Assembly: GCA_002314325.1 (NCBI GenBank)
Contig: DCFC01000029.1
Location: 120,736-148,640 of the forward strand
Reading direction: 5' to 3'
Length of the DNA stretch: 27,905 nucleotides
From: Megamonas hypermegale
GTDB lineage: Bacteria > Bacillota > Negativicutes > Selenomonadales > Selenomonadaceae
Below the pieces are notes generated by a model that made no database searches, was not told the origin of the DNA, and saw only the letters and a list, made by a program, of their open reading frames with translations. Every line of letters starts with the position of its first letter. Within the stretch, counting starts at the first letter, position 1. Positions 7,887 to 14,458 of the stretch are shown piece after piece. Made by a program: the position numbers and the translations under genes.

Positions 7887-7947
7887 GCTCTCTTTACAGA
7901 AAAACTACTGTATAGTAAACTATTTTTGTAAAGAGAGCGTTTTTTAT
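7887..7947 (+). terminator. Rho-independent terminator of fba
   Basis: Perfect 12-base arms gctctctttaca (7887-7898) and tgtaaagagagc (7927-7938), extended inward by A/T pairing and followed by a T-tract from 7940. It ends only about five bases before the guaA Shine-Dalgarno sequence. guaA must therefore depend on read-through or on a promoter inside or near this hairpin; none was clearly seen. Confidence 0.9.
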
Positions 7948-7964
7948 TTATAGGAGGTAACAAA

Positions 7965-9503
7965 TTGAACACAAATCATGAAATGGTCCTTGTCATCGAC
8001 TTTGGCGGACAGTATAACCAATTAATCGCCCGTCGCGTACGCGAATGCGGTGTTTATTGTGAAATTGTCCCTTATGATTATACAATCGAAAAAATCAAAG
8101 CCAAAAATCCGCAGGCAATAATCTTCACAGGCGGCCCGAGCAGTGTTTATGCTGACGACACACCGCAGGCCGACCCGAAAATTTTTGAACTCGGCATTCC
8201 TGTACTCGGTATCTGCTACGGTCATCAGTTCATGGCGCATAATCTCGGCGGTCGCGTAGCTCATGCCGAAGCCGGCGAATACGGCAAAATGAACATCAAA
8301 TTGGATGTTACATCCGATTTGTTCTCCGGCATTTCCCATGATGAAATCTGCTGGATGAGCCACAGAGATTATGTGGAAAAAGTACCGGAAGGCTTCAAAA
8401 CGATTGCATTCACTGAACATACGCCGGTTGCCGCTATGTGCAGCGAAGAACGCAAATTATACGGTGTTCAGTTCCATCCGGAAGTTCAGCATACGCCGTT
8501 CGGCCAGAAAATGATTCAGAATTTCTTATTCAAAATCTGCGGCTTAAAAGGCGACTGGACTATGAGCTCTTTTGCTCAGACGAAAATCGCCGAAATCAAA
8601 AAAATCGTCGGCGACAAAAAAGTTTTATGCGCTTTAAGCGGCGGTGTTGATTCCTCTGTTGCAGCCGTACTCGTGCATAAAGCTGTTGGCAAACAGCTCA
8701 CTTGCGTATTCGTTGACCACGGTCTCCTGCGCAAAGACGAAGGCGACCAGGTTGAACAGGTATTCCGCAAACAGTTCGACATGAACCTCATCCGCGTTGA
8801 CGCCAAAGACCGCTTCCTCGGCAAGCTCGCCGGCGTTTCCGACCCGGAACGCAAACGCAAAATCATCGGTGAAGAATTCATCCGCGTATTTGAAGCCGAA
8901 GCTAATAAACTCGGCAAAATCGACTACCTCGTACAGGGCACAATCTATCCGGATATCGTTGAAAGCGGCACTAAAACTTCCGCTACGATTAAAAGCCATC
9001 ATAACGTAGGCGGTCTGCCAGAAGACATTCAGTTCGACCTCATTGAACCGCTGCGCGAACTGTTTAAGGACGAAGTACGCGCCGTTGGTGAAGAACTCGG
9101 TATCCCGCATGACCTCGTATGGCGTCAGCCGTTCCCGGGTCCTGGTCTTGCTATCCGTGTACTCGGCGAAATCACGGAAGAAAAACTGGCTGTAGTTCGT
9201 GAAGCAGACGCCATTTTCCGCGACGAAGTGGCTAAAGCCGGTCTGTCCGAAAAAATCTGGCAGTATTTCGCCTGCCTGCCGAATATTCGTTCCGTAGGCG
9301 TTATGGGCGACAGCCGTACTTATTGCCATACAGTAGCACTGCGCGCCGTAACGAGTAGCGACGCAATGACTTCCGAATGGGCTCGTATTCCATACGAAGT
9401 TCTCGACAAAGTATCCCGCCGCATTGTAAACGAAGTACCGGGCGTAAACAGAATTGTCTACGACATCACCTCCAAACCGCCTGCTACAATTGAATGGGAA
9501 TAA
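7965..9503 (+). CDS. guaA: GMP synthase (glutamine-hydrolysing)
   Basis: Converts XMP to GMP using ATP and glutamine-derived ammonia. The protein has 512 residues. The class I glutamine amidotransferase domain (about 8-195) shows GICYGHQ with nucleophile Cys84 and the FHPE catalytic pair. The ATP-pyrophosphatase domain has the P-loop LSGGVDSSV. The C-terminal dimerisation domain ends in the typical [12 protein letters not shown]. The start is TTG at 7965 with AGGAGG seven bases upstream; the next in-frame ATG at 7983 has no ribosome-binding site. No guanine riboswitch was recognised in the short leader, which is mostly the fba terminator. Confidence 0.96.
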   Translation: MNTNHEMVLVIDFGGQYNQLIARRVRECGVYCEIVPYDYTIEKIKAKNPQAIIFTGGPSSVYADDTPQADPKIFELGIPVLGICYGHQFMAHNLGGRVAHAEAGEYGKMNIKLDVTSDLFSGISHDEICWMSHRDYVEKVPEGFKTIAFTEHTPVAAMCSEERKLYGVQFHPEVQHTPFGQKMIQNFLFKICGLKGDWTMSSFAQTKIAEIKKIVGDKKVLCALSGGVDSSVAAVLVHKAVGKQLTCVFVDHGLLRKDEGDQVEQVFRKQFDMNLIRVDAKDRFLGKLAGVSDPERKRKIIGEEFIRVFEAEANKLGKIDYLVQGTIYPDIVESGTKTSATIKSHHNVGGLPEDIQFDLIEPLRELFKDEVRAVGEELGIPHDLVWRQPFPGPGLAIRVLGEITEEKLAVVREADAIFRDEVAKAGLSEKIWQYFACLPNIRSVGVMGDSRTYCHTVALRAVTSSDAMTSEWARIPYEVLDKVSRRIVNEVPGVNRIVYDITSKPPATIEWE

Positions 9504-9532
9504 ATTTCCCGCCATATAATTAAAATAAAAAT

Positions 9533-9572
9533 CCCACCAAATTATCTAATTCTGATTGTTTGGTGGGTTTTA
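9533..9572 (+). terminator. Rho-independent terminator of guaA
   Basis: Arms cccaccaaa (9533-9541) and tttggtggg (9559-9567), then a short T-run. It separates guaA from the accessory genes that follow. Confidence 0.85.
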
Positions 9573-9599
9573 CTATATTAAATAAAAAGGAGTTAAAAG

Positions 9600-10178
9600 A
9601 TGAAAGTATTAGTTTTCTGTGCTAAAGGCTTTGAAATGATGGAATTCAGTGTATTTATTGATGTGTTAGGCTGGGCAAGAAATGATTTCGGACATGATAT
9701 AAAAGTAGATACATGCGGATTTTCCAAGCAAATAACAAGTACATTCAATGTACCGATTATCGCAGATAAAATAATTGACGAAATTGATGTAACCGAATAT
9801 GATGCACTTGCCATTCCGGGCGGTTTTGAAGAATTCGGTTTTTATGAAGAAGCATATGATGAACGATTTTTAAATCTCATAAGAACTTTTGACAGTCAAA
9901 ATAAAATAATCGCAACTGTCTGTGTGGGCGCACTTCCCGTCGGCAAAAGTGGCGTATTACTGAACAGAACGGCTACTACATACCACTTGAAAGACGGTTA
10001 TCGTCAAAAACAATTAGAAAAATTCGGCGTAACAGTCATAAATCAGCCTGTAGTAATAGATAAAAATATCATCACTTCATATTGCCCGCAAACAGCTCCT
10101 TATGTAGCTTTCGAGTTATTAAATAAACTGATTGACGAAAAAGACACCGTTTTAGTAAAAAGAGCAATGGGGTATTAA
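9600..10178 (+). CDS. DJ-1/PfpI family protein
   Basis: A 192-residue protein with the class I glutamine-amidotransferase-like fold of the DJ-1/ThiJ/PfpI superfamily. The nucleophile elbow is ATVCVGALPVGKSG with the reactive cysteine at 108. Early acidic residues FEMMEF supply the usual partner glutamate, and YDALAIPGGFEEFGFYEEAYD is the expected glycine-rich segment. Members act as chaperones, glyoxalase/deglycase-like enzymes or hydratases, so the substrate cannot be assigned here. AAGGAG at 9587-9592 supports the ATG at 9600. It stands alone behind the guaA terminator, and its base composition is more A+T-rich than guaA, marking the start of an accessory-looking stretch. Confidence 0.85.
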   Translation: MKVLVFCAKGFEMMEFSVFIDVLGWARNDFGHDIKVDTCGFSKQITSTFNVPIIADKIIDEIDVTEYDALAIPGGFEEFGFYEEAYDERFLNLIRTFDSQNKIIATVCVGALPVGKSGVLLNRTATTYHLKDGYRQKQLEKFGVTVINQPVVIDKNIITSYCPQTAPYVAFELLNKLIDEKDTVLVKRAMGY

Positions 10179-10249
10179 TTTTTCGCAAAGAAATTTTATC
10201 AATACAACATATAAAATTAAAAATCTGTTTAATAAAGGAGTGCAGATTT

Positions 10250-10783
10250 ATGAAAAATATTTTAATTATATCCGCAAGTCCGCGTAAAAACGGCAATTCG
10301 CAACTGCTTTGTGAACAGTTTGCCCAAGGAGCTAAAGAACAAGGGCACAATGTAAACTTAATTCGTCTTATGGACAAAAACATCGGCTTTTGCCGTGCTT
10401 GTGACGCATGTATGAAAAACGGCGGCAAGTGCATTTTAAAAGATGATATGGCAGAAATTCTCGATTTATACCAAAAAGCTGATGTACTTGTTCTTGCCAC
10501 GCCTGTCTATTTCTACGGTATTAGCGCCCAAATGAAAACTTTCATTGACCGCACCTATCCTATTTGGCAGCACCTCGGCAGTAAAGAAATCTATTATATA
10601 ATTGCTGCCGGTCTTGATGAAAAAATCATCAATCGCTCTCTGGGCGATTTAGATGGCTTCGTTGAACATTTAGAACACTACAAAATAAAAGGCCGTCTTT
10701 ATGCCACTAATGTCATGGAAGCAGGCAAAGTTAAAAATCAGCCTATTATGCGTGAAGCCTACCAAATGGGCAAAAATATTTAA
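10250..10783 (+). CDS. Flavodoxin-fold NADPH-dependent FMN reductase family protein
   Basis: A 177-residue protein of the flavodoxin_2/FMN-reductase superfamily. The FMN phosphate loop SASPRKNGNS is at 8-17, and the family motif ATPVYFYGISAQMKTFIDR is near the middle. A cysteine cluster FCRACDAC (Cys48, 51, 54) with a further cysteine at 61 is common in anaerobic multimeric flavodoxin reductases and could hold a metal, an Fe-S centre or a redox disulfide. Its electron donor and acceptor are unknown. AAAGGAG precedes the ATG. The SRA-like gene follows after 19 bases and is probably co-transcribed. Confidence 0.85.
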   Translation: MKNILIISASPRKNGNSQLLCEQFAQGAKEQGHNVNLIRLMDKNIGFCRACDACMKNGGKCILKDDMAEILDLYQKADVLVLATPVYFYGISAQMKTFIDRTYPIWQHLGSKEIYYIIAAGLDEKIINRSLGDLDGFVEHLEHYKIKGRLYATNVMEAGKVKNQPIMREAYQMGKNI

Positions 10784-10802
10784 ACAGATAAGAGGAATAT
10801 TT

Positions 10803-11219
10803 ATGAAATTTGTTACTTCGTTTAAAATAGGACAAGTCGTATCCAATAGTGAAATTGTATCAGAATTTAAAGTTGGCAATATGGGCGGCATGAGACGTTC
10901 TTTGACAACAGGAACTTTAGTTATAATAGCAGATCATACAAAATCCTTATATAATGATAAATATTATAATCAAGAATTACATTATACTGGCATGGGAAAA
11001 TATGGAGACCAGATGCTTAAATCTCAAAACAAAACTTTAGCCGAATCAAATATTAATAATATTGAAGTTCATTTGTTTGAAGTATTTGAACCTAAAAAAT
11101 ATACGTATCAAGGTATTGTTAAACTTGTAGGTGAACCTTATCAAGAAATACAAAAAGATGATAACCAAAATCCACGAAAAGTATGGATTTTCCCATTGAA
11201 AAAAGTTTCTGATTTTTAA
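10803..11219 (+). CDS. Stand-alone SRA-like (ScoMcrA-type) domain protein
   Basis: A 138-residue protein resembling the SRA-like modified-base recognition domain found at the N-terminus of some McrA-type HNH restriction enzymes. The similarity rests on the pattern GNMGGMRRS (25-33), LHYTGMGKYGDQ (59-70), N-x2-L-x3 (76-82), VHLFEVFE (89-96) and YQGIVKLVGEPYQE (102-115). It ends where such a domain normally ends, and no HNH or other nuclease domain follows. AGAGGA at 10791-10796 supports the ATG at 10803. It could be a lone reader, an antitoxin-like regulator or the remnant of a restriction enzyme. The family call is from memory of the pattern and should be checked by profile search. Confidence 0.6.
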   Translation: MKFVTSFKIGQVVSNSEIVSEFKVGNMGGMRRSLTTGTLVIIADHTKSLYNDKYYNQELHYTGMGKYGDQMLKSQNKTLAESNINNIEVHLFEVFEPKKYTYQGIVKLVGEPYQEIQKDDNQNPRKVWIFPLKKVSDF

Positions 11220-11299
11220 CATCTTTTATCATTAAAAAAGAGTAATATGTAGCCAAAATACAGATGGAACCAGAACAGCTTTTTGACATCATTTCAGAC

Positions 11300-11341
11300 A
11301 GCAAAAAAGGCTTTACGTAAAATTCGTAAAGCCTTGATTTT
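11300..11341. terminator. Bidirectional terminator, duplicate of the tRNA-Leu terminator
   Basis: Arms aaggctttacg (11307-11317) and cgtaaagcctt (11325-11335), with an A-run before and a T-run after, so it can work in both directions. It closes the SRA-like gene on the plus strand and the AAA+ gene on the minus strand. The hairpin is nearly identical to the one behind tRNA-Leu at 14200-14232. Confidence 0.85.
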
Positions 11342-11342
11342 T

Positions 11343-11385
11343 CTAGTGGTATCAATGGTTAACTTCAAACTAGCACGTAGAGTAA
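11343..11385 (-). pseudogene. Decayed tRNA-Leu 3'-end remnant
   Basis: This aligns without gaps to the 3' half of the intact tRNA-Leu(CAA) at 14244-14282. Blocks ctagtggt (11343-11350) and gcacgtag (11373-11380) are kept. In the 30 bases between the CCA end and the variable arm, 13 positions differ and 11 of these are G-to-A or C-to-T. The TpsiC arm can no longer pair, so this is not functional. It probably marks one end of an insertion or duplication. Confidence 0.65.
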
Positions 11386-11399
11386 TAATCAAAAAAACT

Positions 11400-12698
11400 T
11401 CATATTTTACCAATTTCAGCTATTGCATACAAAGGAATATTAGTAAGCCAATCTTCTTTTCTGTAATCGGACATAGAAGTTCTGACAGCCTTTTCTGGTC
11501 TATATTTCTGACAGTACATTTGCAAACTTTTTGCTTTAAGATTTTCCTCCGCTTTAACTTCAATCGGTATAATTTCATTACCATTATCCAACAAAAAATC
11601 TACTTCCGCAGAATTTCGTTCATTTGTATAATAATATAAATTCCATTCTGGATTGATAACAAGTTGCTGTAAAACATACTGTTCCGTCATTGCACCTTTA
11701 AACTCCACAAACAGTTCATTCCCGCCAAGTAATACTTCCTGTTTTATGCCAGTCATACAGGTCAATAATCCCACATCCACCAAATACAGTTTAAATGCCT
11801 TTAAATCTTCATACGCTTTTAGTGGTAAATTTGGCATACTTACTCGACTGATTTTATGAACTAAACCGCAATCACTAAGCCACATAATAGCTGTTTCGTA
11901 GTCCTTCGCCCTTGCTCCCTGCCTAATAAGTCCGTAAACAAACTTTTTGTTTTCTTTTGCCAGCTGAGAAGGAATTACATTCCATACCAAACGAATTTTA
12001 GGGACAATCTCATTCGGCGCATGTTTGGAAAAATCTTGTTCATATGCTTCTAATATCCGCCGTTGAATATTGCGTACTTCGTGTATATCATGAGTCTGAG
12101 CAAAATAAGAAACTACTTCCGGCATACCGCCAATAAAATAATATTGTTTTAACAGCTCAATATATATAGTCTTAAAACTTTTCAGCATATCAAAATTGCC
12201 TTGTTCTAAAACCTTAACTAAACCGTCTTTTCCTAAAGCTATTAAAAACTCTTTAAACGATAACGGATACAAATTCAGAAAATCAACCTTGCCGACGGGA
12301 AAAGATGTTCCCTTATGCAGTGCAATTCCTAATAGCGAACCAGCACACACAATGTGATACTGCGGTGCTTCTTCACAAAAATATTTCAATGCTGACAAAG
12401 CCCGTGGAACTTCTTGAATTTCATCAAATATAAGCAAAGTATCTTTACTTGTTATTTTTTGTCCGGTGTAAATTTCCAAACCGAAAATCAACTTTTCAGG
12501 ATTTAAATCTCCGCTAAAAAGTTCCTGTAGCTTACTGTTTGAATCAAAATTTACATACACTGTATTTTTGTAATGTGTCTTACCAAATTCTTTCATCAAC
12601 CATGTTTTACCAACCTGTCTTGCTCCCTTTATAACAAGCGGTTTTCTATTTGGTTTGTTTCTCCATTTACTTAATAACTCTAAAGCCTGTCTATACAT
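11400..12698 (-). CDS. AAA+ ATPase of the AAA_14/DUF4143 family
   Basis: A 432-residue ATPase with the two-domain layout of this family. The N-terminal AAA domain has Walker A GARQVGKT (25-32), Walker B LLIFDEI (88-94) and an arginine-rich sensor region. The C-terminal DUF4143 domain ends in a PD-(D/E)XK-like core, NSAEVDFLLDNG...PIEVKAEENLKAKSL (D, then E-x-K). These proteins are widespread, often in accessory regions; their function is unsettled. The ATG at 12698 (MYRQALELL) is chosen because AAGG lies about eight bases upstream; an upstream extension to 12773 encodes an unlikely cysteine- and phenylalanine-rich leader. It lies inside the tRNA-Leu-bounded segment, divergent from the Rpn gene. 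Confidence 0.85.
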   Translation of the reverse strand: MYRQALELLSKWRNKPNRKPLVIKGARQVGKTWLMKEFGKTHYKNTVYVNFDSNSKLQELFSGDLNPEKLIFGLEIYTGQKITSKDTLLIFDEIQEVPRALSALKYFCEEAPQYHIVCAGSLLGIALHKGTSFPVGKVDFLNLYPLSFKEFLIALGKDGLVKVLEQGNFDMLKSFKTIYIELLKQYYFIGGMPEVVSYFAQTHDIHEVRNIQRRILEAYEQDFSKHAPNEIVPKIRLVWNVIPSQLAKENKKFVYGLIRQGARAKDYETAIMWLSDCGLVHKISRVSMPNLPLKAYEDLKAFKLYLVDVGLLTCMTGIKQEVLLGGNELFVEFKGAMTEQYVLQQLVINPEWNLYYYTNERNSAEVDFLLDNGNEIIPIEVKAEENLKAKSLQMYCQKYRPEKAVRTSMSDYRKEDWLTNIPLYAIAEIGKI

Positions 12699-12819
12699 AA
12701 ACATCACCTTCTCTTTATATCTATAAAATATTATACAACAAAAAATACAAGAAAAAAATGTTCTAAATAACATTTTTTACAATGATAAACTGTTATATCT
12801 AAACATAAAATACAAAGAA

Positions 12820-12849
12820 AAAGAGTATAGCTATTATGCTATACTCTTT
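12820..12849. terminator. Hairpin in the AAA+/Rpn divergent gap
   Basis: Perfect 12-base arms aaagagtatagc (12820-12831) and gctatactcttt (12838-12849) with a 6-base loop, flanked by A/T-rich sequence. It looks like a bidirectional terminator, yet it lies between two divergent genes where no transcript should end. It may instead be an operator or insulator. The terminator label is tentative. Confidence 0.45.
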
Positions 12850-12897
12850 AAATTCAAATAACTTTTACATCGTTATCTTACTGGACATCAGGACATT

Positions 12898-12926
12898 TAG
12901 ACAAGTATTTTGCTTTAAGCTATAAT
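12898..12926 (+). promoter_or_regulatory. Sigma-70-type promoter of the Rpn gene
   Basis: -35 TAGACA (12898-12903), a 17-base spacer and a perfect -10 TATAAT (12921-12926). The Rpn Shine-Dalgarno AAAGGAG and ATG follow about 20 bases downstream. Confidence 0.75.
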
Positions 12927-12946
12927 GAAATAAAGGAGTTGATGAG

Positions 12947-13786
12947 ATGAAATTCAACAGATTGAATGACCTGTATTTTAAACGATTACTCGGTGATAAG
13001 AATAAAAAGAGCTTAACACTTAATTTCCTAAATTCAATTTTAGATAGAGATGCCAATAATTACTTTACGGATATTACATTTTTAGATAAAGATAACGAAC
13101 CGGAAACAATAGACGGCAAATTATCCAAATTAGATATTAGAGCGGATATGAATGACGGTACGCAGATAGAAATTGAAGTGCAGGTACTGCCGTTTAAGCT
13201 GATGGCGGAACGCTCTTTGTATTACTGGTCGAAAATGTATGCCGAACAACTGGGAAAAGGCGAACGGTATAAAAAACTGAAGAAGACGATTGCCATCAAT
13301 CTTTTAAACTTTGATTATCTCACTGACGAGAAAGACTGGCACAATATTTATACGCTCTTAAATACTAAGTCTTACAGAAAATTGACAGATCATATGGAAA
13401 TACACTTTGTGGAAATACCGAAGTTCAAACTGAAAGACATTAGAAAAATGAGAGCATCTGAAACATGGATAGCATATTTTTCCGGTAATTATGATGATAA
13501 GGAACTGGAGGAATTATCAATGAACAAACCGATAATGAAAGAAGTAATGGATTTTGAACGTTCCTTCTTGATGGATAAAGTACAAAGAAGAGAATACGAA
13601 CAAAGAGAAAAAGCACTTAGAGATTATTATTCCTATATGGGTGAAAGTTATGAAGATGGAAAACTGGATGGTATCAAAGAAACTGCTTTAAATCTTTTAC
13701 ATTTAGGAGCTAATATGGAAATGATTATAAAAGCTACCGGCTTGAGTGAAAACGAAATTAGAAATCTTCAATCCCCAAAAGAGTGA
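12947..13786 (+). CDS. Rpn family recombination-promoting nuclease / PD-(D/E)XK transposase-like protein
   Basis: A 279-residue protein of the Rpn (formerly transposase_31) family, whose E. coli members are DNA endonucleases that increase RecA-independent recombination. The N-terminus FNRLNDLYFKRLLGD and the nuclease core KLDIRADMNDGTQIEIEVQ (D63, E77, Q79) are characteristic, followed by RSLYYWSKMYAEQLGKGE. The C-terminal region (about 197-275) carries an acidic/basic helical stretch and a small helix-turn-helix-like tail (ATGLSENEIRNLQ). It has a strong promoter and AAAGGAG. The last third is duplicated directly downstream (13794-14048), in a different frame relative to the gene. Confidence 0.88.
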   Translation: MKFNRLNDLYFKRLLGDKNKKSLTLNFLNSILDRDANNYFTDITFLDKDNEPETIDGKLSKLDIRADMNDGTQIEIEVQVLPFKLMAERSLYYWSKMYAEQLGKGERYKKLKKTIAINLLNFDYLTDEKDWHNIYTLLNTKSYRKLTDHMEIHFVEIPKFKLKDIRKMRASETWIAYFSGNYDDKELEELSMNKPIMKEVMDFERSFLMDKVQRREYEQREKALRDYYSYMGESYEDGKLDGIKETALNLLHLGANMEMIIKATGLSENEIRNLQSPKE

Positions 13787-13918
13787 TTTCATTATGAAAG
13801 AAGTAATGGATTTTGAACGTTCCTTTTTGATGGATAAAATTCAAAGAAGGGAATATGAACAGAGGGAAAAAGCTCTTAGAGATTATTATTCTTACATGGA
13901 TGAAAGTTATGCAGATGG
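13533..13918 (+). repeat. Direct duplication of the Rpn C-terminal coding region
   Basis: Bases 13533-13659 and 13792-13918 are near-identical copies at an offset of 259 bases, which is not a multiple of three. Most differences are at third codon positions (for example cttcttg/cttttttg and gaatacgaa/gaatatgaa). The second copy has therefore been constrained as protein, or came from a coding homologue, rather than arising by recent slippage. Confidence 0.85.
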
Positions 13919-14048
13919 CATTCAACAAGGTGAACAAAATAAATCCAGAGAAATTGCTCTAAGAATGTTGAAACGAGGCAAAGATATTAGTGAGATTGCT
14001 GAAGATACAGGTTTAAATCTTGAAGAAGTACAAAAATTACAAGCATAA
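13794..14048 (+). CDS. Orphan C-terminal fragment of an Rpn-family protein
   Basis: An 84-residue frame beginning MKEVMDFERSFLMDKIQRRE. Its first 43 codons repeat residues 197-239 of the preceding Rpn gene almost exactly (DNA 13792-13918 against 13533-13659), after which it diverges to a different tail, GEQNKSREIALRMLKRGKDISEIAEDTGL, that is typical of the family. There is no nuclease domain. The AAAAGAG just upstream and an intact frame mean it could be translated, but it may equally be the leftover of a second Rpn gene or a cassette for exchanging C-termini. Treat it as a partial gene. Confidence 0.6.
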   Translation: MKEVMDFERSFLMDKIQRREYEQREKALRDYYSYMDESYADGIQQGEQNKSREIALRMLKRGKDISEIAEDTGLNLEEVQKLQA

Positions 14049-14064
14049 GTTAATAAAGAAAATG

Positions 14065-14092
14065 AGCAGGTATGGCAAAAGCTGTACCTGCT
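14065..14092 (+). terminator. Hairpin behind the Rpn fragment
   Basis: Arms agcaggta (14065-14072) and tacctgct (14085-14092), with an inner tggc/gctg pairing using wobble pairs and an AAAA loop. There is no proper T-tract, so termination may be weak. Confidence 0.5.
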
Positions 14093-14097
14093 ATTTA

Positions 14098-14159
14098 GGT
14101 TCTATAATAAATATTGAAGCAATAGAATTTTCTCTTACCCCAACATTTATTATAGAACC
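14098..14159. mobile_element. 62-bp inverted-repeat remnant with ISL3-like ends
   Basis: Perfect 15-base inverted ends ggttctataataaat (14098-14112) and atttattatagaacc (14145-14159), extending imperfectly to about 20 bases (ATTG/CAAC), around a short AT-rich centre. The GGTTCT..AAATGTTGGGG character of the ends recalls ISL3-family inverted repeats. There is no transposase and no target duplication (flanks gctattta and aacgttat). It is probably a MITE or a solo end pair of an insertion sequence. The family link is inference. Confidence 0.4.
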
Positions 14160-14199
14160 AACGTTATTAAAATGAATTTTTCAGCTCATTTTAGACAGC

Positions 14200-14232
14200 A
14201 AAAAAGGCTTTACGGAAAACCCGTAAAGCCTT
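14200..14232 (-). terminator. Rho-independent terminator of tRNA-Leu
   Basis: Arms aaggctttacgg (14204-14215) and ccgtaaagcctt (14221-14232). On the minus strand a T-run (complement of 14200-14205) follows. It lies about 12 bases behind the CCA end of tRNA-Leu. Confidence 0.88.
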
Positions 14233-14243
14233 GATTTTACTAG

Positions 14244-14330
14244 TGGTGCCGAAGGCCGGACTCGAACCGGCACGTAGGGGACTACGCTTGATTTTGAGTC
14301 AAGTGCGTCTGCCAATTCCGCCACTTCGGC
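14244..14330 (-). tRNA. tRNA-Leu (anticodon CAA)
   Basis: An 87-base class II tRNA with encoded CCA. The acceptor arms GCCGAAG and CTTCGGC pair perfectly. The D-arm region has TGGCAGACGC. The anticodon stem TTGA/TCAA encloses loop CTCAAAA, giving anticodon CAA. A long variable arm (GTAGTCCCCTAC region) is typical of tRNA-Leu, and the TpsiC loop reads GGTTCGAGTCC. It is expressed from a consensus promoter on the minus strand and followed by a terminator. Its 3' end is duplicated in decayed form at 11343-11385. Confidence 0.95.
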
Positions 14331-14353
14331 AGTTGTCGTAAACAACAATAAAA

Positions 14354-14382
14354 ATTATAGCATTAAACTTTTTTGTTGTCAA
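14354..14382 (-). promoter_or_regulatory. Consensus sigma-70 promoter of tRNA-Leu
   Basis: On the minus strand, a perfect -35 TTGACA (14377-14382), a 17-base spacer and a perfect -10 TATAAT (14354-14359), ending 23 bases before the first tRNA base. This is as strong as expected for a stable RNA gene. Confidence 0.9.
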
Positions 14383-14458
14383 CAGCTATTTTAATTTCTA
14401 TACAAACTCATTATAAAGCCCTATAATATAAATACTATAAACAAAAAGGAGTTTTATC

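Larger units (their letters stand above)
11289..14282. mobile_element. Putative small island bounded by tRNA-Leu 3'-end direct repeats
   Basis: The segment is flanked by direct repeats. At 14186-14279 are the terminator plus 3' part of the intact tRNA-Leu, and at 11289-11382 a gap-free decayed copy (constant offset 2897). Between them lie an AAA+/DUF4143 ATPase, an Rpn nuclease with an orphan C-terminal copy and a small inverted-repeat remnant. The interior is visibly A+T-rich. This is the arrangement left by integration into a tRNA 3' end. No integrase is present, so the island would be degraded or mobilised in trans. An old tandem duplication is the alternative. Confidence 0.4.

Noticed and set aside
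7887..7964. A purine riboswitch ahead of guaA
   Set aside because: The structured leader is fully explained by the fba terminator, and no three-way junction consensus is visible.
8634..9515. A long minus-strand reading frame opposite guaA (293 codons)
   Set aside because: It is a shadow of guaA, which has full family motifs on the plus strand. The antisense frame has no recognisable domain or ribosome-binding site.
12699..12773. An N-terminal extension of the AAA+ gene to 12773
   Set aside because: The extension encodes an improbable Cys/Phe/Ile-rich leader and lies upstream of the good Shine-Dalgarno for the ATG at 12698.
11289..14282. A CRISPR or toxin-antitoxin locus in the accessory segment
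   Set aside because: There are no repeat-spacer arrays, and the ATPase and Rpn genes are divergent single genes without a paired small antitoxin frame.
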